Positions 22,706 to 35,276 of a stretch of 64,000 nucleotides of DNA are shown piece after piece. Source of the stretch: Rhodeus uyekii (taxonomy: Eukaryota > Chordata > Actinopteri > Cypriniformes > Acheilognathidae). Under the pieces are notes generated by a model. That model made no database searches, was not told the origin of the DNA, and worked only from the letters and a program-made list of their open reading frames with translations. Location of the stretch: NCBI GenBank assembly GCA_037043235.1, contig JAWRVZ010000016.1, positions 1,855,001 to 1,919,000 of the forward strand, given 5' to 3'. The position numbers were made by a program, and so were the translations under genes. Positions within the stretch are counted from its first letter, which is position 1. Each line of letters opens with the position of its first letter.

Positions 22706-22713
22706 AAGAAAAC

Positions 22714-25700
22714 ATGTTTAGTTTGAAACAGCAGGGAGATGGAAACATATATGCTCAAATCAATGTAGCAAAATTATTTAAAACTACCCCCCATTTGTTC
22801 ACTTATAGGCACAATATGTAGGATTTTTGGATTAAAATGTCCAAAAACAGCTTGAGCAGTGTTATATATTATATGCTTGCTTGTGTGCTAAAATAATCTC
22901 CAAATTATTCTAAAAATGTTTTAAACCAGAGCAGTGCACAATTTTAACCAGTGTAACGGCCCATGTCATTATGTCGCCAGTCACAATGATGATGTTACAT
23001 CAGCGTTACCCTCGATTTCCAGTTTTACTTCAAAAACATGAAAAGACCAAAGACACTTTAATATATTGTGCATTTTATTAGACAGCCGAGCAACTGTTTG
23101 GATACATTTATTGACAGATAAATCAACTAATCATTGTTATCTAGCTGTCAAGTGTAAACTGCTACACGCCTTCAGGCACACTCTAGACCACACTTCCCAG
23201 CATCCCTCCTGTTCCTAAACTGAACTCATCAAGACGCACACATAAGCACACACCTCCCCTAACCTCATTGCCTGGTCTTGTCGTTCACTACATTCATTTT
23301 GTACATGAATTACCAAGAACTCAAGTTAAGTCTGGCGTTACCTGTATTCCTGTTGTCTGTACCTCTATTAAATGAAATGACCACAACAAGGTTAGTCTTA
23401 TTGTTTGAAACTCTTGATTAAGCATGAGTAACGCGTTTGCACCATGCCTCAGAGACAACACTATCCTGTCAAGTGGCTAATACAGCATGATCAGAAAGGG
23501 CTTTATCTGTAGTAACAGTAATGCAGCATTTTCTCTGGCATACAATATATTTCGAAATGAATTGCAAGCCATTTAACCGTGAATGTCATTCAGCTTTAAT
23601 TAATATGAAATTCTGACACCAGTCTAGCTTATTGCAATGTACAACAAGAGTCTCGTACCAGCCACTAAGCTAATTCAAATAGTGTCATCATAACTTTCAA
23701 CATAGTCAAATGTATGTTTAGTATAATTGTTATGACCAAGTGATCCCACAACTTTAATTAGTCAAATAAAATGACCTGTGATTAGTAATTCAGCACTTGT
23801 TGCAGTTTCATTAGAATTAAATTAAATAATGTGAATTTAACTGATCAAATGTAACTGTAACAAAGTGAAGGAGGCAGACGTTAAACGTAAATTTAATTGT
23901 AAAAATCTGCATAAACAACAAAACTATAGGAGCGGCAGTGGCTGACTACAGCACGTAAGCAGAATAAAAACTGCAGTGTAAAATGTCCCAATCTCTCGGG
24001 CGCCGACAGGCTTCATTCTACAGTAACGTTAATAAAACGTTTAAAACATTAGCTTATCCATGAACATGATTTCTGCCCAAGTCCCATCAGCATCAAGCTA
24101 CACCTTTCTTATTGTTTTGAATAAACAACCTCTAGCAGCGAAACCTACATGCTGTGCCTTTTAAGTTTAATATTTTATACAATATATGTTATATTATTTT
24201 ATCAAAACCAACAAAACTACATCTGAATGGAGGACCATATGGAGCAACAGAAACAAGCTTATGTAAAAGAAAATATATTGCTGCACGACATGGTATATTT
24301 GGACACTATAAACAAAGCCTAGCAAATCAATGATTATACATGATATAAATAAATATATACACACATTTCTTGCAGCAAAAACAAACATTGTATTTAATGT
24401 GCACCAGAAGTTTAAAGGATCCCAATTTTCTCTACAAAGCATGGTAAATTAAATTGTGAGTAAGAATCAATTAATTCCCTTTCGACTGTGTGTAACTTTC
24501 ATTTTCTTGCAGAGCAGGCAGTCAGCTGAAGTGTGCTTACTCAAAACAGAGGCACTGGAAGCTGAATAACTTATGGCCTGCATTATTCATGCACTCGGTG
24601 CTACAAAGGTGTTCAGGTTTAATTGACTTAAATGGGCAAAACTAGAGAGGCTGCTATCATGGATACACTTTAATCATAACTCTTAAACCTGACCGCAAGG
24701 GTGATGCATGACGAAGTAGTGTCTACAGGATTCAAACCATTAACAACCACATTTGCCCGAAAGCCAGTTTGAAGTAAACGGGTAAGTCTAGAAACATTTT
24801 TTGTGATCTTTCATGTGCTAAATTAATTTGACTATTACATTCCCATCATAGCCCAAAAAATTAAATCGCTAATGACAATAAAAAAATAACACCCAATATT
24901 TTTCATGGTAGAAACATGCATCAAATATTGCGGCTGCACTCGACAGAATATTTGTTTTCGTTACTTTGAGCTTTGAGAAATCTCTGAGATGTCCTTTATG
25001 TCTTTCTGGGCTTTTTCATGAGTCAAGTTTTAAAATTTTGCTTTTTTTTTTTTTTTTTTAGATGCAGCCATATTGATCACATACAGACATGCATTTCAAA
25101 GTCCTTCTGAAGGATTTATGGTGTTATGTTGTGGATGCTGCAGAAGACTGAGTGACAGAATCTCTCATCGCAATCCATTTTACTTTTCATCAATGCTTCT
25201 CTAACAGTTGATACACATTTCATTCTGGTTAATTATTTTTCATTGCTCTTCATTGAGTCAAATATTACATTTGTGAGTGGCGCAAACTAGGCATTCAAAT
25301 ATTTTATTTACAATCATCTATTAAACTGATCTGAGATTTTTATCAATTTGAATTTTGATCGCCATCATTCTTGCCAATTAATAATGATCGTTATCTTAAA
25401 AGAAAAGGCTAAATGAAAAACAATGATCTAGATTCTAGAGTCTAGAATATCTTACACCCTGTGTTTTGACAGACAGTGATGCATTTCTTCTTAAGTGTTG
25501 TATTTCAAAATGCAATTAACCACAGTGAAGGTGACCCTATAAGATCCACGTTCAGTTCCAAAATAAACTCAGTCAATCGTGCGTTTACTGATATGACACT
25601 AGTGAACGCAATAAAGTACTTTAACTCTCAGAGCATCTTTATGGCACGAAGCCTATATCTGATTGGTATGTCAAAAACACAGCTACATTAACTCAGAAAC

Positions 25701-26464
25701 AGTATTATTGGATTTTGCCTAATAAAGAGTAATAAATGGGTTAGAAAATGAAAAAGAATTTGAGAACTCTTGGAAAAGTTGTGATGCCTAGTTTCTTTAA
25801 AATGCACAAGTATTTAGGATTGGCAACCATAAAGATTTGTTCAGGTGTAAACTGCTTGATATTTGATGAGTTGGTTGTTTGTGGATTTATCTTTGAGCTG
25901 TCAACTGTGTTTAAAAAAGCATCTATCTTTGTGAAGAGTTCATCAGACCTCAGCTACTGAAGATCAATAGAGTAATCTGTCAGGACGCTTCACAAATACT
26001 CTGAGCAAAACCAACCTGGCTCATAGGATGACAGAGAAATATCACTTCAAGGTTTAGGGTTCTATCTCAATTTGGTGACAGTTGCTGAATAAGCAGAAAA
26101 GCCGTTTTAAATGTAAAGAAATAAAGGAACCTGAAGGAGTTTTTTCATGTATATGGCAGGATTCATCTAACTATTGGGTTGTCAGTAGTTCTTCAGTAAA
26201 AATATATATACTGTAGATACACAGTAGCTTTCATCCAAGGATTTACAAATTTGGGCCAATCTCCATCTGGTGGCACAGTGGCTCAATGTCATCTCACAGC
26301 AAAAAGGTCCCAGATTTGTGACCAATTGGCCTTCTGTCAAGGGTATTTCCTTGCCTACCAAGTCAACTCTAAACTTTTCTTCTAACATTTATATTTTCCT
26401 CCTAATGATTTAAGGTGTTGTATATGCTTCATGGACCACATCTATCACAGTAACATTTTATATA
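22714..26464. other. Intronic DNA between dpp6 first exons
   Basis: AT-rich sequence with a poly-T run near 25042-25060 and a probable dispersed repeat around 22808-23060 (CACAATATGTAGGATTTTTG). No exon is supported. Confidence 0.4.
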
Positions 26465-26925
26465 ATGTAACGGTATTTCCCTTTCAAGGGAACTTGTCTT
26501 TATCTTATGTTTGTGCTGCGCCAGGGTGGTCTTCCCCGCATACTTTTCTGAGGTTTTACCAGCTTGAACTCAACTCCGCTCCCGGAACACAGGTCCTCTC
26601 GTAGTGAGCTACGAGACACTCATCGGCCTTCGTCACTGAGGTGGCGTTGGTATATCGTTCCCTATATCGTCTTTAACCTCAGCTCCTTGCGCCTTCCGGA
26701 GTTGCTCAGACACCTCTAAGCTGCCGCTTCCGGGTTCCGGTGCTCTTTTATGACCTGGTTCGTGACGTCACCGACCTGCGACCGTCACTCACTCACGCAC
26801 GCGACGAAAGTTTACATATTGTGCTTCGCAAGACAGCGCTCGAGTATTCCCCAAAGCGTTCGACACAGCATCTCGTTCCCTCTCAGGGAACTATGGTTAC
26901 ATACGTAACCTGAGATGTTTTTCAT
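26465..26925 (+). mobile_element. DIRS-like terminal repeat fragment
   Basis: Contains TTCCCTTTCAAGGGAAC near the left, and CTCTCAGGGAACTATGG followed by the palindrome GGTTACATACGTAACC near the right. The same motifs and a shared GACCTGGTTCGTGACGTCACC-like segment recur at 30500-30790 beside recognisable DIRS coding relics. I therefore call this the terminal sequence of the same family. Confidence 0.5.
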
Positions 26926-27015
26926 TACTCAAGGTTTCTTTGTCCCTCTCCTGTGTACTTAATGCAGTTCTGTCCAGCAATATAAGCATGAATCTCATGT
27001 ATAACATAAACAGAA

Positions 27016-27164
27016 CAGGGCACCACAATGCACGAGATTGTTGACGGGGGTGGGGAGGTGCGCGCAAGATTGTCAATTGGGGGGGGGGGTGCGCGCGACT
27101 GTTGAAACACACCCCCTCACCGCCAAAGCTACAGCACCACATCCACTCACAGACCGGTTGGTGA
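27016..27164. mobile_element. hAT fragment
   Basis: Ends GGTTGGTGACCACTG, the complement of a CAGTGGTCACCAACC hAT terminus, and may start CAGGGCACCACAA. It shares CCTCACCGCCAAAGCTACAG with the fragment at 27930-28124. No target duplication was found. Confidence 0.5.
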
Positions 27165-27174
27165 CCACTGATCT

Positions 27175-27765
27175 AATCAACCAATCACATGGCAGTTGCT
27201 TCATTGCATTTAGGGGTTGGTCCTGGTTAAGACAATCTCCTGAACTCCAAACTGAATGTCAGAATGGGAAAGAAAAGTGATTCAAGCAATTCTGAGCGTG
27301 GCATGTTTATTGGTGCCAGACGGGCCGGTCTAAATATTTCACAATCTGCTCAGTTACTGGGATTTTCACGCACAACCATTTCTAGGGTTTACAAAGAATG
27401 GTGTGAAAAGGAAAAAACATCCAGCATGCGGCAGTCCTGTGGGCGAAAATACCTTTTTGATGCAAGAGGTCAGAGGAGAATGGGCCGACTGATTCAAGCT
27501 GATGGAAGAGCAACTATGACTGAAATAACCACTCGTTACAACCGAGGTATGCAGCAAAGCATTTGTGAGTACCACTCATCTCCACTACAAATAGGAAAAA
27601 GAGGCTACAATTTTCACAAGCTCACCAAAATTGGACAGTTGAAGACTGGAAAAATGTTGCCTGGTCTGACAAGTCTCGATTTCTGTTGAGACATTCAGAT
27701 GGTTGAGTCAGAATTTGGCGTAAACAGAATGAGAACATGGATCCATGGATCTCAATAAAGAGGGC
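27175..27765 (+). pseudogene. Tc1-type transposase remnant
   Basis: An open frame of 141 codons (27264-27689) starts like a fish Tc1 transposase. The helix-turn-helix region ISQSAQLLGFSRTTISRVY is followed by SCGRKYL.DARGQRRMGRL and TTRYNRGMQQSICE. The second half is frameshifted. EDWKNVAWSD.SRFLLRHSDG is readable in another frame at about 27638-27707, followed by a stop. The catalytic core is largely missing and no terminal inverted repeats remain, so it cannot move itself. It separates two hAT fragments. Confidence 0.8.
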
Positions 27766-27929
27766 TTCGTTTGAACATTGCCCGGACAGATTTATGGGGT
27801 CTTATCCACAGTGGTGGCCCTGAGCAAGCTCTGGTAACAGCACAGGAAGTAAAGTTTTGCTGGGGTAAGGGTCTATAGAACATACACCCCTCCCAGAGAG
27901 AGAATGAAGCTTCTACAGCAGTTTCTACG

Positions 27930-28124
27930 CAATGGGGAACACAATGCTCAATGGGGTGGGGAATACAATGCTCAATTGTTGACGGGGGGAGGGAAAACAC
28001 ACCTCCTCACCGCCAAAGCTACAGTGCCACAGCCGCTCACGTACCGGTCCGCGATCCAATCCGCGGCCCGGTACCATTTGATCCACGGACCGGTACCGGA
28101 CCGCGGAACAGGGATTGGTGACCA
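27930..28124. mobile_element. hAT fragment with CAGTGGTCACCAATCC terminus
   Basis: Ends GGATTGGTGACCACTG at 28124 and contains repeated CGGTCC/GGACCG motifs, as in the GC-rich subterminal region of a common fish hAT family. Shares internal sequence with 27016-27164. Confidence 0.55.
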
Positions 28125-28125
28125 C

Positions 28126-30500
28126 TGTCCTAGAGGTCTGCCTTTGGGGGAAAGTACACCAATATTGGGTTCTTCCATTAGGTCACCTCGTACTTTCAAA
28201 TGCATGGACACATGCCACCACTGAGCCTAAAAGGTATTCATGTACTGAACAACATCAACAATCTGTTGATCTTAGCTCAGTTGACATTGACAGTTTGACA
28301 TTGAAATCGTTCTCACTTACATGGAAGTGTTGAGGGTAAGACTGAACACAAAGAAAGGTGTGCTTTCTCCAGTTCTGAGGACCACTGTTCCAGGCGTGAA
28401 TGGGATTCGGTTCCGAGGCTTGCATCGAATCAGTCCAATAGGCCATAACAGATATAGGTAGGCCAGTCACTCACTGTGAAGCAGTTCCAGAGACTGGTCT
28501 GGTGGCTGGTGGCAGCAGCGTCCAACGGTCCTCCTTTTGGGTTGCAGACATGAGACCCCCATCAGTGGTGACTCAGGACCAGGAGGTTTTCCCCGAGGGG
28601 TATCCCTTCTTCGCATGATCAAGGTCACAAGGCGATACCCTTATGCCTTTACTATGTAGAAGAAACCATGGTTCCTAGCTCTTTGTCATCACAAATGCTA
28701 ACGACCAATGTGCCCCTCACAAGTTGGGAAGTAGTCCTAGCAGGACTCTCAGCTCAGGTCCCACCATGTGCTTGTCCACTAAGAAAATACATCGGTGATC
28801 CCCTACATCAGGGGTGGCCAACCCACGGCTCTTTGACTTCACTTTTGCGGCTCTTCAGTCTCCACATCAGGGGTCCCCAAACTACAGCCTGCTGGAAAAA
28901 AATACATAAATTTACGTGTATCCTGCCAAGATCAGCCGCCACTTACGTGGACGTTATGTTTTTACCAAATTCAAATAGAGGTGCGCAGAAGCGCGTTCAC
29001 TTTCGAGAGTGGGAACGAGATGTTGCATAAAATGCATTTGGGAACTCCTCCCCTTTACGTCATTTCTGAAACCTTATAGGATAACGGCAGTTGACAACTG
29101 GCCAATCGTAGCACGATGCGGATCTGACAGACAGACGGAATAAATAGCATAAGCGCGTCAGAATTTTGCATCAGAATAATTGACGTTCATCAGAATATTT
29201 CCTTCACACTTCTCTAAACGGAATATGGAAAAATAACAGTAATAGTAACCGGAGACGTTTTCCAACCGATTACTACATTACAAAACCTTATTTGCTGCAT
29301 ACTTTTTCTACTTCCGGTCACCGTCAATGAGACAATATATTGTTTTTTACCGCATATATAATCTGCAGAGGCGTGCTTTTTGCACCCTCATATATATCCT
29401 ATTTTTTACAGCTTATGTATAAATAATACATGACCGGGAAAAAGCATTGGGCTTATTTAAACCTCCCCCCTACCCCCAAACAATCTTTTATGCGGCTCTC
29501 CGCAGTCATGAGCTTTATTTCTTGGCTCATCATGCTGAACAGGTAGGCCACCCCTGCCCTACATAATCACCAGAGGGGTTTGTGCTCACGTCCACTTTCA
29601 ACTGGTGCACCAAATCCTCTTGTGTTCCCAAGGAATGCTGCTCTCACTCAGGGAATCTTACATCCTATTGAGGCAGGGGCTGAGGCCTAGGGAATGGAGA
29701 CTCCACCCCAGGTAGTGGAGGAAATATGTTTGGCCAGGCAGGTGGATCTGTTTGCATCTCGAGAGACGTCTCATTGTCCAATCTGGTTCTCTCTGACATC
29801 CAGCTCCTCTAGGACTGGATGGTATAGTTCAGACATGGCCGAGGCTTCGTCTATACATTTTTCCCTGATAGTTCTGCTCCCAGGAGTTCTGATGAGAATT
29901 CGCTGGGACAGAGTCTGTCTCACCTTGATTGCTGTACCGGGCAGAGGTGGTCTCCGAGCCTAGTGTCCCTCCTCGTTGGCTCTATCCTTGTGATTCTGAT
30001 CAGGAGGGACATGTTGTCCCAGCCAGGGGCCACAATACTGCTCTGTGGAGATTGGAGATTAACTCACTGCTAGGTTATCCCCATCCACCTTAAAGTTGTA
30101 TGTGGCGACCTTAGTTGTTTTCTACATCCCTTTAGGTGGACTGTCTGGAGAGAAACCCACTGGTAACTTAGTTCCTGGGCCTCAGTGTGCCTAGGAGGCA
30201 TTTCGCTTGACCATTCTGGGCACTGGACGCTTGCATCCATAGACTTTGGCAAAGACCTGAACAGCTATTCGTATATTTGGGCCCTCTTAAAGAGGGTCCC
30301 CTGTGTCCAAGCAGAGAATGAGCAAGTGGATAGTCGAGGCCATTTCCCTAGCTTGAGTCGGCCAGGTTGATCAATCCGAGCCCAATCTACTAGGAGTATG
30401 ACTGTACCTAAGGCCCTTCTGTTAGAAGTGTCTTTCCAATAGGTTTGTGATGCAGCAGGCTGGTCCTCTCTGCACATTTTCTTTCCCATAGCACTTGACG
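28126..30500 (+). pseudogene. DIRS-like retroelement coding relic (RT-RNase H-tyrosine recombinase)
   Basis: Plus-strand fragments in several frames, in the order expected for a DIRS1 element. TKKGVLSPV lies near 28345 and GGFPRGVSLLRMIKVTRR near 28585-28635 (reverse transcriptase). A PYI|NHQ.G segment is interrupted by a hAT at 28809, and QVDLFASRETSHCPIWFSL follows at about 29740 (RNase H). CDAAGWSS near 30448 belongs to a tyrosine-recombinase C-terminus. Many stops and frame changes kill it. DIRS elements use a tyrosine recombinase and no integrase. Assignment rests on remembered family motifs. Confidence 0.65.
28809..29556. mobile_element. hAT element inserted in DIRS relic
   Basis: 748 bp from CAGGGGTGGCCAACCC to GGTAGGCCACCCCTG, flanked by a perfect 8-bp duplication CCCTACAT (28801-28808 and 29557-29564). 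Removing it and one duplication restores the DIRS reading through ..Y-I-..-H-Q-.-G. A second hAT-like start, CAGGGGTCCCCAAACTACAG, occurs at 28868, so this may itself hold a nested piece. No transposase frame is recognisable. Confidence 0.85.
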
Positions 30501-30789
30501 CAGCACGAGTTCCCTTGAAAGGGAACGTGTTGGTTACATATGTAACCTTAGTCCCCTGAAGAGGGAACAATACACTGCATCTCTTTTCCAATTCTCCCGT
30601 GTGTCTGCCAGCAAAGTCTACTTCAGACACTTCAAAGCTGACAACTGTTTGGCATGGCATGCCTTTATAGTTTCCTGGTTCATGAAGTCACCCACCTCTT
30701 ACATCCCTTCACACAATTGGTTCGATTACACATGTGCTTCATGACATAGCGCTTGATGCAGCGGCTTGTTCTCTCTTCATATGTAACGG
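30500..30789 (+). mobile_element. DIRS-like terminal repeat, right end
   Basis: Contains TTCCCTTGAAAGGGAACG, the palindrome GGTTACATATGTAACC and AGAGGGAACAATACACTGC. Matches the order of motifs at 26465-26925 in the same orientation. Directly follows the recombinase relic. Confidence 0.5.
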
Positions 30790-30913
30790 AGACATTTACC
30801 AACATTCTTCAAAATATCGTATTTTGTGTTCTGCAGAAGAAAGAAAGCCATAGAGGCGAAACGACATGAGGGCGAGTAAATGATGATCATTTTTGGTTGA
30901 ACTATCCCTTTAA
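30790..30913 (-). mobile_element. Angel-like MITE fragment
   Basis: Contains TTCTGCAGAAGAAAGAAAG, ATGAGGGCGAGTAAATGATG and ends TTGAACTATCCCTTTAA, the classic cyprinid Angel terminus. Confidence 0.65.
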
Positions 30914-33900
30914 GTATTTCACGAGTTCATGCTTGCATGTAACCAGATATATAGTATAAAATATGCATATTTGGCACACTGCCCGAAGCGAGAACTCAGA
31001 ATTTGGCTGAACCCAGAGTACTGACAGAATTATTCCACTTCATGATGATTATACATTAAGTATATGCCTCCTCTTGCGGTCATAAGGGTTGATTATCTAA
31101 ACGTGACCTTTGTTAAAGATCCCTAGTGAGAAATTTTTTTTTTTATGTTGTTTCTACATATATGTGGTGTTTTAATGTGCTTTAAGACAATTATGTGCAA
31201 AATCATAAGTCAACACCTTTAAAAGTCCAGTGAACCAAAGACAAGCAGACTGAGATGGCAAACAGGATCACGGTTTGTGTACCATTAGCAACACATTAGT
31301 TGTTTGATAGCATACGTTCTCATATTAATTACCATGATGTGCCCGACATTGTAAAAAGTGATACCATTGAGCAGCATTTAACTCAGTAAGTTGACCACGT
31401 GGATCTCTGAGTTGAGTGAGTGACTAATTAGGGACTAATTACCATATTTATGGATCTGCATATACTTTCAAGTTGTTAAGGAATCAATGAAATAAAATTC
31501 ACATGAAAAACACATTTAAAAATTACATTGAACAAACTCAAAGATGAGTTTTAAGGGATAAAATTGCTGACTAAAGGAGGGCTTTATAAAAAAAATATTT
31601 GTATTGTTGCAACACATTTATTCTAATGCTTTTATTTTACTTTAGCACCACAAAATGTAGAAAATGCTTTTTTAAAGACTTTTAGAATTTAGCAAGGCTA
31701 GCATGAAGTTGCTTCCTTTAGCTTTTTCTCACCACCTGAGGTGTGTCAGAATTGTTCACTATATGCAGTCTTCTGCAAGAGCAGGCAATTTATTCATTAC
31801 TACTTACGAAGCTTTGATTAAAATTGTGTTATGAATGGGTCATCATTATTCTTACATGGCATGTCAAAAACTACAGTATGACATTCAGGACCTTATGCCA
31901 CTTCCACTTTCATCTTTTAAATCTCGGTCTTCCGCTGTAAGTTGCATGTAACTGAGCATGAAAATAAGGATGTGTTCTCACTGAATCTTTTTTGTTTACT
32001 GAAAAGAGAGAGGGATAGAGATAGATAGAGAGAGAGAGAGAGGAAACGAGAACATCATACAGCCTTCAAATCCAATTTTAAATTGTCCAAGATAAGGTGC
32101 CAGGGAAATTGAAACTTATCCAAGGATGATATGGAGCAGACTGTGGGAGTAAATGATGAGAGAGTAAATTAGACAAAGACATCTATAGAGAAGGGAAGGA
32201 TTAGACACATGTGCTAGAAACTTTGCAATGTTCTCCAAGTCTAAACCTAGAGGTGGTTTCAGAGGGTCACTTTCTTCATGTGAACACTAAAAAGATTTTC
32301 CTGTAGCAATGAGTGAACACTGTAACTGATGTGCGGTGTATTAGTGTCGCCTGTGCTGCAGGATGTGATAAGCATTGAGTCTCAAAGGATAGCAGAATGC
32401 ATTTCAGCCTTGGGTCCATCAAGAAGTTATTTTATCCTCTTTATGGTTCTGCATGAATGTGTGTGTGTGTGTGCGCATAATATAATGTATTGGCACAGAA
32501 GACTAAGAAGCTTGAAACAGGTTGAGTGAAAGTGAAATAGCCCACCTCTATTCAAGCAAAAATTTACAATTAGGTCCATTGAGATGGAATAGAAAACGTT
32601 ATACAATTAGCTTTTAAGGGTTTAACCATATACAGCTAACATAAGTGTCCTTGAAGACGCTTGAACATTCATATATCCAACTCCTTGAGATAGACTGTGC
32701 TACGATCAGAACATATAAAACCTTAATTTCTGTAGTTCTTGATTTTGAAACTACAAAGTGTTTTGTCATGTCTTACAACATAGAGAATATTCTTGATGAA
32801 CCCTAATGTAGACACTGGCCAAATCCGGTAATCAAAACATTTCCCAAGGCTTTAACTTGCAATATCAAAAACATCAAGCTTCCAGTTTTGCATCCATAAT
32901 GAGGTTTATGGAATGGCTGACATAAATGCTACAAATACAAGGCCTTACCTTTCTAGATGAATTGCTGGTGTCAATCATCAACTGAGTGGCAATAAGAACT
33001 GACATTGTGGATCTGAGTTGGCAGTGCAACAAAGTATGAAAGTCCACTTGTGGTACAGCGTGTGTTGTCTCTGTTTCTTCTCACTCTTATATGCTCAGTC
33101 TTGGCTGGACATCCACAACCCTGAGCGAAGTATGCAATTCCACCGCTGCTCTAAGCTGTATCTTTCTTCTCTCAGTCAATTTCTCTGTCCTTTCCGGCTT
33201 CCCTCACCTCTCCTCCGTTCTCGGTCTCTCTCTCCTTCTCACCCTCCCTCTCTCTCGTGTTGCCCCACTGAAGCGTGAGGGTAGGTAAACCACTTAAAAA
33301 TTCTGGGCAGAATTCACAAAACACACATAAAAACAGCAGCAGGTGACAGCAGACCTTGCCAAATGGTTTAGAGACCAAAGGAAAAAGTATGAATATGTAA
33401 ACTGACTAGTGCTGGGTTTCAGTAGAAACAACAGTGTTGATAAGTGTTGGTGTATATAATAATATAAATAATAAAGTGTTCAATCCAATTAATTTATTCA
33501 AGAATTTGTTTCCATCATCACTCAATAATGTTTATGGATTGTATGCATTTTAATATTGGGACATTTAAAATAAATCTATTATATATTTGTGGAAAGTGGT
33601 GACTTCTTTAACCATGCTTAATACAAGGTTAATACAAATAAAAAGTAAAAAGTCGAAACTGATAACCGTAACAAATGGATATACAATTAGGCATTCTTAC
33701 ATTACATAAGTACAGTATGTCTTAAACTGAAAATATTTTTTACATTTTCATTAAAAAAAAATACATTTTCCTACGGAGAAAAAATCCTATGAAAACCGTT
33801 TCAACCATTACTCTTTTCCATTTGATTTAGTCAAGTTAGTTTTGTATCAAATACAATGTGATTTTCGGTTATTGAGATCGGGCAGCAACAGCAAATTTTT

Positions 33901-34988
33901 TATTTGCTGACAGGTTTCCTTGCATGAAACCCCATATGCAAGAAAACTAAAGAGAACATGGAACAGTGAAGATGCAGAACAGCAGAGTGTAGGTGCCAAG
34001 CTGTCATGGATCCGCTTTCCCGAAGCTCTTTGTAACTGCCACAGATTTGAAGAAAAAAAATGTGTTTTCGTTTGGAAAAAAACGGTCAGTTACACATGTA
34101 TTACCAAGATTTTATTTTGTAAGCTTCATGTTACACCTAAAATCATATATAGTGGAATATTAATGGGAGAGCGAGACTCATTCTCTTAAATGACTTGGGT
34201 ATGTTGGGCATTTGGAGCTTATATGGACTGCATGCCCTATCTTATGTTTTTCCTTGTGTTACTAAGACTATTTTTAAGCCAAATTAAAGCCATTTCAGCA
34301 CAAATACATTAACATTTCAATATACAGAATATTGCTAAAGAGCTAAATTATAATTTCCTAAGAAATGTTGTCGTCCTGGTGCCGACAAATACCTGCAACC
34401 ATATAATACATGCACCAAGGACATCAGCATTTGCACATCTCTGTTTACGTGGTCCCCTGAAATAGATCAATTCAGTCTAATGAATGGTTAGCAGATGATC
34501 TATTACAGGTGATATTTATGCTGAACACCATGAGTTAAAGTCTACCTGTCAGCAGACAGGGTGCTGGCATCCCTGTTGTCCATGCAATTTCATTTACGGA
34601 GTATCTTTGCCTCGCATACGCCCAGTCTAGGTTTCTGACACCCAATAAAGAATTTATTACACAAACCCCAGTGAATCTGGAAGATTTGTTTTGGACACAA
34701 GAAAGAGTTAGAGAGAGAGAGAGAAAGAAGTGGCACTATGTAGAGCAGAATTCATTAAAAGAAAGACAAGTTTTGTTAAATGTGGACAGTGTAGTTGGCT
34801 AGCAGACTCTTAATTGACTAAGAGGGTAGAGACTCAAGATGTGCTGTAATGGAATATAAACAAATCCAAAAACATCAAGAGACTAGGCGTGTGTGGATTT
34901 GAGTGTAAAAAAAATGCCGTTATAAAAACAAATCAAAAGCATCAAAAGACATAAAAAAACAATCTGACAAATTTTTAAAACTATAAAA
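30914..34988. other. Intronic DNA, no supported exon
   Basis: AT-rich with GA microsatellites near 32009-32042 and a GT tract near 32458. The frames at 32329-32529 and 33018-33278 have no recognisable domains or splice context. Confidence 0.4.
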
Positions 34989-35276
34989 CAGTGATCCTGC
35001 GATAAACGAGGTTAATGTGGACCGGAACCCCCCCGCGATATTTGAAAATCCGCGAAGTAGGATCAGCCAATCAGCGCCGGGAACCAATCATGTGGGCGTG
35101 TACAAAGCTTCATTAGAGAGTTTATCTCCTTGCCTGGCATCCTGGGAAACCGTTTCTCTCGCATCAAGATAAAACAACGCTGCTTTCCGCAAATGGCCGA
35201 TATGGCGGCATTTTTGAATTTTTATTTTTCGATAAATATTTTTAAACTTGAACCGTGAAGTGGCGAGGGATTACTG
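34989..35276. mobile_element. pogo/Tigger-type MITE
   Basis: Starts CAGTGATCCTGCGATAAACG and ends GTGGCGAGGGATTACTG. The complement CAGTAATCCCTCGCCAC is a Tigger-like terminus. 288 bp, non-coding. Confidence 0.6.

Noticed and set aside
27038..27280. Short ORFs in the G-rich hAT fragment
   Set aside because: Composition-driven frames across hAT and Tc1 boundaries.
33018..33278. Leader-peptide-like ORF (LWYSVCCLCFFSLLYAQSW)
   Set aside because: The hydrophobic stretch is suggestive, but the rest is a CT-rich tract (Ser/Leu/Pro) and no downstream exon or family is recognisable.
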